Part shown: piece by piece, positions 12,801-24,439 of the stretch | Layout: the number at the start of each line of letters is the position of its first letter | Numbering within the stretch: the stretch's first letter is position 1 | Notes under the pieces: generated by a model | Told to the model about the DNA's origin: nothing | Seen by the model: the letters and a program-made list of their open reading frames with translations, nothing else | The model's database searches: none | Made by a program: the position numbers and the translations under genes | Assembly: GCF_028858725.1 (NCBI RefSeq) | Contig: NC_084759.1 | Location: 95,128,362 to 95,192,361, forward strand | Reading direction: 5' to 3' | Length of the DNA stretch: 64,000 nt | Source of the DNA: Colius striatus | Lineage: Eukaryota; Chordata; Aves; Coliiformes; Coliidae

Positions 12801-15181
12801 AAAGCCAGCATCTGTGAGCATGAAGAAGGACCAGGGTGTTTCCCAACAATTCCTGGCACTCGCTTCCTGGCAGTCTGGGCTGTCTGTGTCCCTTCCTGGT
12901 TGGTGCCCTCCATGCAGCTTTGCCTTCCTTTCCCCACTATGTTCCCGGACAAAGGCAGTTGGGAAAAACAGAAGTTTGAAGTCAGTAAGTCAGCCAGCTG
13001 GACTGGAAGTCCTTGCTAAAAGTGATGGTTTAGATGAAGAAGAGCTGGCAGAGGAGGATTAACATTATCAGTAGCCATCACTAAATCAAGGACATAAGAG
13101 AGAAATGGTTTTAGCAGTGTGGAAGGGGCTGAAGTTCAGCTGTTGAATAGAGAGCTTGGAAATATCATGCTCGGAAACTCTGCAGGTGGGGTGACTAGAC
13201 AGAGGTACTGCCAGCCTAATTTGCCTCCCACTCTTGATCAGAGTACAGAAGCCTCTAGGGTGGCAATGGTTTCACTTCAAGATGCAGCGCTTTTATTTTT
13301 TTTAATCCCGTTATCACCCCTTCCTACATTTCTGAGCAATTCTCTGCTTAGGCTGAAGTTTGCTCGCTTTGTCTCTGCAGCAGAAAGGATTTTGTTGGAT
13401 TCTTTTAGCAACAGCTGAATTTTGCAAGAACAAAAAATACATCTGCAAATTTGCAAGATGTACGGGATCAGACAGCCCTTCCCATCTCCTCATCACTCCG
13501 AGGAGCACAGCCCTTTGCATCGCTCTTCAGCAAGGCTGAGCACTTGCATCTTTCCCCTCCCTTCATCTCAGTAGGATGTGCGTGGTGCTCAGCCACTTTG
13601 GAAAAAATCAGGCTATTTCCACAGAAATTAAGTCATCTCTTGGCTAAATCCTATCATGTGCTGTTCAGCAGATGTAGGGGGCCTCTTTCTGCAGCCCGTG
13701 TAGCTGATCGGGTTCTCTGCGCTCAAGAAAGCACTAGCACAGAAGACCAGCTCACCATGTGGGCAAGCTCACGCAAGAGCTTACCACGGCGTGTGGTTTT
13801 GGAGGGGGTGGCTAGTTTATTAGGCTTGCTAGCACGGCAGCTGCCTTTGGAGGAAGGCCCGGGTGTGTTTTCCTTTCTAGAACATACTGCCTCAACCATC
13901 CTGAGGAATCTTGGTTTGGCCAGGAGGAGCCTTGCAACTCGGGGCCTTTCAGCAGTGTTTCCTTCTCCCTAATTTGGGCAGGATGTAGCTCTGCAAGAGC
14001 CACGTGGCTGAACCCTAAGACCATTATTTTTTTATTTTTTAAATTTTTTAAATAAGGTATAACTACACACAGCATGTAGAGTCATGAATCAACCTGATTC
14101 TGTTGTGACAAGTTTAGCTGTGGGTGTGTGATCTGTCCTAGGAGATCACACAGTTTTTCCTTCTTGTCCCTTTTAATAGCAAAGTACTCTTGCCTGCCCT
14201 CTCTCTCTTCTTACTAAATCATCAGCTGTTAAAATGACATGGAGAATAATACCTCCATTTGCCCAGACTGTTCAGCCTGTCACTTGACATCTTTCTCTCA
14301 CAATCACAAAACAATTTCCCTGTTTACGCTCTGCTTTGGCATGGACCTTCTGGTTCTTTCTTTGCTTCTTCCTTCCTGTGTGTGCCCAATACCAACTTGT
14401 CTACTGCTTTACTGCTCTTGTAGGAAAAAAACGAAGGAAAAGAAGACAACTAAAGGCCATATCAAAAAATATTTCAGTGGGAAAAGAGGGATCTGAACAA
14501 TTGTTCATGTCTACAAATCATCTGAGAAGAGGCAGGTAGACAGCATGCCAACATCTGTGATCAGTGTCCTTTCATGTCCGTTACCTCCTCCTTTCTTATT
14601 GCTCCTTCCCACCTGCTTTTTTGTCCTACAAGTAGATGGCCACTCTAATGTCTTTGTAAAGGGAACTCTTTTCATTATTTAGGGCTGTGGTGGCCAGAGG
14701 AACATGATTTTTAAAATATAAGCAGTAAGTCATGCTAATTTATATCATCCTGTGAGATGTAACTTGCAGGTCAATTATCATTAAACATCAGATCTAAAAT
14801 TCACCTTCGCTTATAGGACTTGATCTCTCCAGTAGTGATGTGCACTGCACAGTTCAGCATGCCTAATTGCCTTATGACCTTGTAATTCTCTTTTCTAAAG
14901 ATCAATAAAGTTCCTTTAAAAGATTTTATGAGTGCAGAAATAAACACTGTAAGCTACCAGCTATCTTCATCAGACGGAATGAAAACCAGTCCCATCATTA
15001 CAAATACCAAAAGATCAGATGGCAAAAAATGGAGTAGTGTTCAAGAGAGACTACAGATCCTTGAAGCAAAACCAACAGCCTGGAGGATATGTAAATTGCT
15101 GCCAAGATCTACCTTGAAGAAAAAAAAGGCCACAATCCTGAACTGAAGCGAAAGCAAGCAGGCTCCTTAAGCACTTTCCAA

Positions 15182-15352
15182 AGTGGAGCTGAAGTATGCC
15201 CTGCTGTCCCTGCTGGGCTGAAGCCTGTGCTAGTGTGCTGCCTAGAAGCTGCAGAAGGTGGAAAATCACCAGGTCCAGAAGCTGTCCCAGCATTGATTTA
15301 TTCTGAGGCATTCATTATTGAGCTAATCTCCACTCTACAAAGAGACTGTCAA
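15182..15352 (+). pseudogene. Possible fossil of a non-LTR retrotransposon reverse transcriptase
   Basis: In the frame containing 15248, the translation includes GGKSPGPEAVPALIY (15257-15301), followed by further open codons to a TAA at 15353. The GK-x-PGP-x-x-x-PA-x-x-Y pattern resembles the segment before RT motif 1 in RTE-like and related LINEs (GKAPG-x-D-x-IPAE-x-Y). It is unlike the CR1 version, which reads KSMGPD. No later RT motifs, such as the catalytic ADD box, were found downstream. Similarity is limited to about 15 residues and could be chance. Confidence 0.3.
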
Positions 15353-16137
15353 TAATGCCCTTGGAAACGGACTTCTGACTGTGGAGCAGGCACAACCCTG
15401 CCCCTTCCCTGGACAGCTGGGAAGCAGGCTTGAGACTGTCTCACCTCCAGTCACCTCAGACAGTCTCACTGCCACCAAAAGGGGCAGGGATCTTGCTCCC
15501 TGTCCTCCACTGCTCTGTCCCTGCTCCAAACCCAGCTTTAGTGCTCCTCTGAGCCCTTAAGAAAGCCGTGTGGCTCACTACACCATCAGAAAAATCTTTG
15601 TTGGGTTTATGACTCATTACCACCTCTTGGCAAGGACAAGTGAGCAGCCCTGACCTGCAGATTGGGTGGCAGGAGCATCAGGGAGGGAAAGGGCAGGCAC
15701 AACTGCTGTGACAGACTGTCAGAAGTCAGCCAGCGCAGCCCATCTTGATGAACAACACCCTCAGACTGTGGATCAGGTCTGCCGTGACAATCCCTTTGAA
15801 CAACTATACCTCTCACACTTCCAGGACCTCTTGCTTCACCTTGCACCCCACCTTGCAATACGAAGTCCTGCCAATCCCATCTTTGGCTTCTACCTTGGCC
15901 TTGTAAGTGGTGAGGAACCCCCCACATTGTGCCTGTACACAACCAGGCTCATAAAACCCATGTGGCTGTGCCCTCATGGGAAGGGGTGTGAAAAGGCGTT
16001 GGCTTGCTGCAGGTCGGCACTTGAAGCTGGGGCTTCCTTGTCCGCCAAGCTGGCAGCTGGCTCCCACTGCCTGGTCTGTGGCCTGTCTTTGTGCCTTCAC
16101 ATACTTTGTTCTGGCCACCAATATAAATGACAAATGG

Positions 16138-16233
16138 CTGCAGTAAATTTTCATCATTGCTCTCCTATTGCCTGTAGGTTGTTAATTGTACATGACTGAA
16201 GTTATAAATTGCTGCAATAAATTGTCATCATCG
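16138..16233. repeat. Pair of 22-bp imperfect direct repeats
   Basis: Units at 16138-16159 and 16212-16233 differ at three positions and share CTGCA-TAAATT-TCATCAT. Their starts are 74 bp apart. They could be remnants of a repeat-element tail or a local duplication. No family is recognised. Confidence 0.6.
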
Positions 16234-18789
16234 AGTTATCACCTTTGAATTGTTCATCAGTTGAAAGCATCCAAAGGATAGACAGAGAGACAAGGAACAG
16301 GTTTTCTGAATCTTCTTTTTATGGCTACAGAGTATGCAGCATCTCCCTCACCACACACACAGCTGTATCTGCACACTGAGCCACGCAAGGTACTCCACAA
16401 AGGACAACCAGGGGGAGGAGGAGCATCAGCGCTGCACAGCAGAGGGAAGGAGCACAGCTGGACTGCACCTTTCCTTGCCCTCCGTTGCCTCGGTGTCACC
16501 TACGGATTTCATGAGATCCTCTCTTATTTCACGAGCCTTGTTCTCGTTTAATGACTGCACAGCAGCCGGACTAGCAAAGACGGCCAGGCCTCATCTCTCT
16601 CTTGGCCACTGCTCTAGCCAGCACTCTTCTGCTCTCCAGACGAAGGAATTGTCTCCTGCCCAGGGAAGCACTGCTGGGTTTCCCCGTCATGTGGAACAGA
16701 ATGGCTGCCCTCTGGCCAGGGCTGAGCTTTAAAAATAATAGCTACACTACCGCAAACTATCATGAGGCAAATAAACAAGTCGTCCAGACATCAAAAACTG
16801 TCAAGGAGCTAGTCTCCTGCTGCTTCTCCAGCACTGAAATAAAGTCCTGCTACTCTGGATTTATACCAGTTATATTTGAGGCGAGTTTTAGCCTCAGGTT
16901 TCCAAATCCTTTTATTGAATTAAGAGCAGAATTCCTGTTTCCAAAGTTTCACATCAACATGACAACACTGGAGCAAACAAGAATAGTCTATTTAAAAGCA
17001 GGCAAACATTTTGCAGATGAAAAACAAACACTGTAGGTATTTATTAAGGCCCTAATCCAACCAAATCTCTAATCCACTTAGCAAAAGAAAAAAGTTTCAA
17101 ACAACCATTTTCAAGATTCTCAAGAACTCCAAGGCATCTAAATCCTTTACTTCATCTCCCTGTGCTACTTCATCTCTCTGCTCAAAGGTATCTCCTCAAT
17201 GAAAACTTGAGTTTTCTGGATAATGCCGTGATGAAGGAACACAGGACTTCGTCACGTTTTCACAGCATCACATACTTAGAGACACTCTTTGCAGCCCTCT
17301 CACTGCATTTCTTTTTTCTTTCCCTCTCAAATCCAGGCTGCTCTTGAAAATCTCCTGAACTGGTTAGATTCGATACTATATTTTAAGGTATTCCTTGCTT
17401 CAGGTTTTTTTTTCCTTTCCTGACTTTTTCAGTCAAAACAGATGGAAGCTGATGGCTGAGAATGCTTTGGTAACTTCTGTCCTAATGGTGCAGTGTTTTT
17501 GAAGGCTACAGACATAACCAACACAAAATATTTTCACATGTAGGATGCTCCCAGCATGCCCATAACATATCTGGAGATTCCTCTGCCTTTCCCTTTCTTT
17601 CTTGGGCTCTTTTTGCTAGTGCCATTACAGAGCTGCCACTCCTCTTCTGAGACAGAATGGTGGCTAATGGGGCTTAAGAATATGTGCTCCCATCTAACAC
17701 TCTTTTGTTCTTGGTCTAGCTTCCTCCAGGTGTCTTCAGGTTTATCTTCTTCAGGCCAGGTCAGAGTGATAGTCATGAAACCCAAGTTCTCTTTCCACAA
17801 CAAAACACAAAAAGTATATTATTCTAGTGCCTGTTCTGGGAGCCTAGAGAACAGTTCTCTTCAACATAGCTGGTACGGCAAAGGAGCTTATATACAATTC
17901 AATTTTTTTTTTCATGACAATGGCTTTCCTGCTGACAAATAATAAAATGTAAGTTTTAGGAGAAAAACTGTTTGAAGAGCTGCCTGAAATATGAAGTTTT
18001 CCAAAATCACCTTGTTTCCAAGTAGAAAAAGAACATTTGTCTGGTTTTAGATTAGCAGAGGAATAAATACAGATGATTAAATATATCATGAGTCTGAATT
18101 TATTTTTATTTTTCTGATGATCAAATTCTGTGCGACTGGCTTTGTTGTGCAAGGTTTTTCCCATTAGTTATTTTTAGGGGGTTTAGATTGAATTTTCCCC
18201 TAACTGGTGACATAATGTCTTGTTAAGACGATTGACCCAGATAAGACTATGCCAGCTTCATCAGAATCGGTCTTATGCATCTGGATTTTTGATATTTTGG
18301 TGGGTCACAGACCAATAGTCTCTGTGGCATGGAAAATATTTACTTTTTTTTTAGACTGCCAGCTTCAGCAAGACTCCTCCAAGTTGACACTAGTTAACAG
18401 TGACCTAATTTAAGCTTGATTGGACAAAGATGCCTGGCCCTAAGGGAAACAGTGCAAGGCAACCCACAAAATTTAAGGGTGAGGCAGCAAAGCCTTGTCC
18501 TATGGGTCAGCAAGCATCCTGAGGGAATACTGCTGCTTCAGAATATCAACAACTATCATTTGGGGAAAAGCAAGTCATTGCATCAACATTTTAAAAGCTC
18601 CTTTAGTAGCTGACTAATCAATCATCTTCCTTTTCAAGACTAAAAAAATCCCTCCTAGTGGAAAGCAGCATGCCAGAAAAACAGTTCTGTATCTGCTCTG
18701 CACTTCAGTCTCTGCTACACAAGCGTAGTAAAGACAACTCTGACAACTCAAGAGCTTGCACTGCCCTCATATTTTTAGTATCTTCTTTC

Positions 18790-18860
18790 ACAGAATCATT
18801 GAATGGTAGGGGTTGGAAGGGACCTTTAGAGATCATCTAGTCCGATCCCCAGTCCAACTC
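18790..18860 (-). mobile_element. CR1 LINE fragment, 3' end, reverse orientation
   Basis: Reads ACAGAATCATTGAATGGTAG and then GGGTTGGAAGGGACCTTTAG, followed by GATCATCTAGTCCGATCCCC. This is the reverse complement of the CR1 3' terminus. Only about 70 bp are recognisable before divergence. Confidence 0.9.
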
Positions 18861-21800
18861 CTTTCTGTTCCTTAGTCAGGATTCCCAAGGACACAAAACT
18901 ACAGCGATTACGTTGTTCTCCCAGGTATTCATTCTCACAATAATATCACAAACCAGTGGCCTGTTTCTGCTAAAACTGACCAAGAAGGGACGGTTCCAAA
19001 GATGTGAGAGGTGAGGTTTCTATGCCTTCCTTTTATCGTGGCAAGGGAGAGGTGTGGAACCCATAGGAGCAAGCAGGCAGAAGCCAGCACTTTGCATATG
19101 CCACGCGGTGCTGGGTGGCCGGCTTTACAACATGCAGGCAGCAAACAGTGGAGCAGTCAGCACACCTACAGCCAGCTGCTTGTTCAGCCAAACAGGAAGA
19201 GAATTTAGGAAAGCAATGGTTGAGAGAGACAGGGTGCAAACCCACAGGAAGCAAAGCTTCTGCCTTGTGGAACAACTTCTCTCATCTTTTGTTTTAACAG
19301 GTTGTGTGAGAGAACTAATGCCTTTCTTAACTTTTAAGGCACAAAGGTAAAACTGTATCAGTGTGCTTGTCCTGTGCATGACTATACCATGGATTTTAAA
19401 ACTTACAATCTTCATCAGAACAAAGAGGTCCCAAAAATAAGCCTTTGAACTAAGTATGAAACAACCAACAGATTCAGATCAGTAAATGTTTAATACAATA
19501 ATGTGGGTAAGATTTATAGCAAAACTTTCTATTAAACCTTCTAGAGTTGAACTCAAGATCACTTTAGAGATGGTATTTGGTCACTTAATTCTTATTCTGA
19601 TTTGCTTTTTACTTTGAAAAGTATTTTAATCCTGGATCAGTGTTGTTTCACTATTGTTTCATGCTGATCATGTGTCTCTTGGGTTTATTTTGCTTTTAAA
19701 GAGCATTTTAATAGCATTTGTAAAATAAAAGCTGTCCCTGAGTCACCTTTATTTCAGTATGTAACACAGGTAGGCCCAGAATATTACAGGGCCTGCTATG
19801 GAGACCAGATCTCCATCTGACTAGGTCTCTCTAGAGAAATAGGAGATTTATACTGTTGTTACATTTTGTTCCTACCTTTAGAGTTCGCAGGAAATTTCTG
19901 GGGGTTCTGGTCCCCTCTCTCCTCCATTGACTCACTGGATGACCTGCATTGCTATCCAACCTCAGCTTCCTCATCCTCCTAGCCTTACTCCTAGTCCAAA
20001 ACCAGGTTGGTATCTATTCATCATTTTATTACATAATCATTCTTCAAGCAATGACTGCAGTTAGAGGGAAGGCAAAGCCACTTTGATCATGACAAACAAC
20101 TACTCTTTTAATGTGATCACTGCAATTTAGTCCAAAAGTAATATAAGTTGTTGAATTCTCTGGCATAAAATTTAGCTACAGAGCAAATCAGAAGAATTGT
20201 TATGTATTGAGCCTCCAGAATGCTGTCAATGCCCTTTCCAGATTGTCCAAATTCATCCCCAGATGAGTCCACTTAGAACTTGACTGGGGCAAGGGTGCAA
20301 TACACCATGCCCTTTCATGAATTCATGATAATTAAGTCTTTGAAATCTGAACTATTTTTGCACACTGCCAGTGCAGAATCTGACTACAGCTACTGAAGGA
20401 AATCTGAGCAGGACCACAGTGCCGATAGAGGTAAATTACACGTGTCCAATTACTCTAGCAACCCTAATGCTTACTCTAACAGAAGCAATGTGTCCAGGTA
20501 TAAAATCCAACCTACTTCTTTTCCACAGTCAGGAATAGAATTGAATGTAAACTAACTCCTTGTATATTGATGGTCCCAAGAGATAACACTGTTTCTGACT
20601 GACCACTATGGCAAAGATGCAAGACCTTCAGCCAGAGCAAGTCAGTAGCACTCCACTAGTATCTGTAGCTCAGTTCCAGCATGGTGGCATGGACACATTT
20701 TGCAACAAGCTGCTCTATTTATACTACTGTGGTGATAAGTCTCCAGTTGATTACTAAAAGATCAGTCTCACTGCACCTTTCTGGGTAAGGATAACTCTGC
20801 CACAGTGGGCACAGTTTAGAAACAGCATGTGCTTAAAAGTTTTTACGTGCCTTTTGCCACAGTATGTCAGACAAAATGCTGCTTCAGAGTTTGACGCTCA
20901 CTTTGCCTTAAGCGCTATTCCTGCTTATGTGTACATTATTGTTGCTCTAAAGCCCTCTGCCCTGAACAGATACTTTGGCCATAAATCATATAGGTTTAAT
21001 TTCATTAGCCTTCAACTTGACAATGTTGTTCCAAGTGTTTTTTATGATGGCTTATGTCGACCACTGGAGCCCAAAATCACAGATTAAAAGCTAGCCTACT
21101 AAGGAAAAGTTGATTCTGAGGATTCACAACTCTTTTTTTTTTTCTTTTTTCTCAAGGGGAAACAATAACCAGAATACTTCATCAATATGTTACTCAACAA
21201 TATAATGCTGTCTTGAGCTGATAGAGGGGTATCATTGAAAAGGGAAAACAATGTGTTTCAAATTCAATTCATTTCACTGCTGTTTCTGTGCAGCTGAGGA
21301 AAAGAATTTGAGATTTTTTCTAAATGCCTTGGTAGTATGTCATGAAAATAAATGAAGCTTAGTGCTCAGGAACGAGTCTTGATGAAATACATAAGACTAC
21401 TTAGAAAACTGCTATCTTCCTGAAAAAAAAAAAAAAGCTCTAGAGCATCAGAGAGATCATTCAAACTCAAGAAAAAACACTCTGAAGGCTCAGCAGCACC
21501 TTTCTGACATTGTTTTCTGATGTTTTTTTCCTATATTACAACTCTGTAGTGCGTTATCCAATACTGTTAACCTTCCTGCTAATACATCCTTTCCACAACC
21601 ATGTGAAGAACTGTTTATGGCAATATAGCTATTCTCAGGAACTAAGTAGGATATTTTCACCACAACAAGTGACTTTTGTCCTGGTATAACTGCACTCTAA
21701 TAACACTAATGATTCTACCTTTATTACAACAATACCAAACTATAAAAACCCACACTTCTAACTGAGACAGTTATATTGGGGAAAAAAATGTAAATGTAGG

Positions 21801-24272
21801 CCAGTCCTTAGCAATGATAGTGTTGAAACACTGGCAACTTTATGAACAGATGAATGCTCTGTTGAAAAAACTGTGACTAAGAAGACTGAAGATTGAGAGT
21901 ATGGCTCAGTGGGATCTGGCTAGCACCCCATAAAACAACATCACACTTCCCTTATAAAAACCCTGCCACTGAAATACCACCCAAACATTAGAGTGCTTGG
22001 GAATGAGCAATGAAGGAATCAAACTGCTTCCCTCCTGCTGAATATAATCCTTCATCACTCACTCCCACCTCATTATTTCAGTCACTCATGGCCGTGCATG
22101 AACTGCTCTATCTTAGACCACAGTTAAGTCTTCCAATACCCTCTGGGTTCTTGGGAGATTATGTATTAGTTGTTCAACTCTGCTGTTCCTCCACTTCGCA
22201 TCACATCCAGGACTTCCTCCTTAAGTCTCCACCATTCTCTCATCTATGCTCTTTTTGCCTGCATGCTCTTCCCAAATATCACTGGTACATGCATATTCTC
22301 CCAGCAAATTCTTGCTGGTTTCACCCTCCATCAAGGGACAATGCCTAGGCTCTTACTGCCTGCATTTCAGCAGCTCTCAGACACTTTATTTCCTTCAAAG
22401 GTGGTTCTCCCCGAGTCTCTACATTCCTCACATCATGTCATGTTCCCACCAGGGGATTCAAGCCCACACAAGATCATGGGCTCCTCCAAACCATTACTCC
22501 TGTCTGCAGTAAAGAATTCTGGGGTACTCACAAATGTAGCAAAAGCTTTGCTTTGGGAGATATGACATATTTGCTGAAACATTAATGAAATGCTTTGAAA
22601 CATAAAAGCATCTGCCAAATGTTGATTAAAAATTTAACATAGCTGCTTATGAAAAACATAAATGCTTGTTTGAGACAATATGATACACTGTTGGGAAACG
22701 TCACCATTTTACTGACTGTGTTAAGTTACCGAGTCTTTTTTAAGCAATGATTGGTGGTAAGTCACTGTCTCTTGCTTTAAATTAGGAAAATTTATTTCCT
22801 CTTTCATTCTAAAGCCTATTTCTTATGGTTTCATATCTTGATGATTGGAAGATTCAATTAACCCTTCACATGAGATCCACTAGGCCCATTCCTGCATACT
22901 GGCTTCTTAATGTGAGCAAATAAACTCCAAAAATGACAGAGGAGCATTCACATGACTCAGGTTACTAACTCCAGAAGGCCACTGCTGTTTCCAGGACTGA
23001 CAGCATAATATGAAGATTATTACATAGTAAACCCATTTGAATGTATGTGTACTAGCCTTTTAGGTAACATTTAGAAATTACTCAGAGATATGCTACTTGG
23101 AATAAAAACTGACAGTATAAAATCAGGATAATCTACAGTTTATGTAGACTTTGCAGCCCCTAATTGGCCTGTGCTCAGCCCAAGACAAAGCTGAGGACCC
23201 CAGGATTTACACACACACATACACAGAGTTCCTCCAGATCTGTTGAATTTAATCCAATCTTTCCAAAGTTCTCGTCTGCTACTTTATACACTCCTCACAA
23301 TGTTAAACAAAATCCTCTTCTCGGTATCATACCACATATGCTATTCGTCTTTGCAATTCCTTGTAAGGAATATGAGATTAAAACAATGCAGAGCTGATCA
23401 AAACTATCATTGTCTGAAACATCTCTCTTCCCCATGGGTTCTTGGCTTGTCTCTGCTTTCAACCCAATTCCCTGAGATCTTCTGCTCCTGGGTACAGCAG
23501 AGGGGCAACAAGGGGAGGAACAAAGGTGGCTCCAAGCCACTTTCGTGTCTCATAACCCACGCCAGGCCTGCTTACGCTGTGCTGGCTTACAGGCAGCCCC
23601 CCGGGGGCCCTGATGTCAGCCGAGAGTAACCAGTTGCAACATATACGGGTTCCTCCCCGCCAGCTCCCCTTGGCTCTGCTCCCATGACAGGGGCTGTAGC
23701 GAGGGGTAAAGAGAATCCCTCGGCCAGCCCAGGAGCCTCCCCTACTTGTGCCTTGGCCCTGAAGGCTGGGAGCAGCCTGGTTCCCCTCACTCCCTCCACT
23801 GCATGAGCCAGAGGGTCCAGCTCCTAGCAAAGGCTGCAGGCCCTGTGTAGCTGGGAAGCAAAAAGGACAGAACAAAGTAGTAGGCCTTGTTTTCCAGGGA
23901 AATTTTCCTCTAAACACTGATCCAAGGCAGATAAAAGTCTTGTTTCCAGGACATAAAACATCACCGTCCCTTAACAGCACTTATAAACAGGCACACAGTA
24001 TTGCAAAATGATTTCCAGGGCTAATAAAGTACAGAAATCACCAGGGTGAGATAAGAGAAGCACTGTTATTCTCACTGGTCCCCATATGTAAGCCACTCAG
24101 TTGCTCCAGCATCACCTGCAAGTATAGCTTGAATTAAGCTAGGAGCCTCATTCTCTGAAAGAACTTGAAACATTAAAAAATGCTGAAATATAGAGTTTCT
24201 TCTCCCTGCCTTTTTTTTTACCCTGTTTACTTAAGCCATTTGTGCTGCAAAAACTCACCAATTTGGCTTTTT

Positions 24273-24292
24273 AAAAAAAAAAAAAAAAAAAA
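24273..24292. repeat. Homopolymer A run (20)
   Basis: Twenty A residues followed by C and a further A-rich run. No upstream retrogene body is identified. Confidence 0.9.
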
Positions 24293-24403
24293 CAAAAAAA
24301 CACAACCCAAATCATTGTTTTGTTTGAAATCATGGGATCCAGTCTCACTGCTCTAGCCTGGTGCTTGGAGACGCACGTTCAATTCCGTGTTCTGCCACAC
24401 ACT

Positions 24404-24439
24404 GCCCACATGGCCTTGCCCACATGGCCTTGCCCACAT
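24404..24439. repeat. Short minisatellite, 14-bp unit
   Basis: The unit GCCCACATGGCCTT is present twice in perfect tandem (24404-24417, 24418-24431), followed by a partial third copy. It is local and has no known function. Confidence 0.9.

Larger units (their letters stand above)
5824..18789. other. Intergenic, no gene found
   Basis: Thirteen kilobases with no supportable exon. It contains A- or T-rich runs (9881-9898, about 10147-10160), a short ATCTGTCT microsatellite near 11291-11308, and two copies of an AACAAAACCA-containing motif at about 9804 and 10216. It also holds a possible LINE fossil at 15182-15352 and a 22-bp direct repeat pair at 16138 and 16212. The longest open frame (13451-13972, +) has no recognisable domain. 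Confidence 0.55.

Noticed and set aside
13451-13972. 173-codon open frame on the + strand, among the longest in the desert.
   Set aside because: No recognisable domain or motif, no plausible splice or poly(A) context, and low-complexity mixed composition. A frame of this length is expected by chance in a window this size.
16602-17036. 144-codon open frame on the + strand.
   Set aside because: No domain, no conserved motif, overlapped by other frames, and no splice or promoter context.
23459-23980. 173-codon open frame on the - strand.
   Set aside because: It lies in a locally GC-rich patch where stop codons are rare. The translation is rich in Gly, Ser and Pro and matches no family I know.
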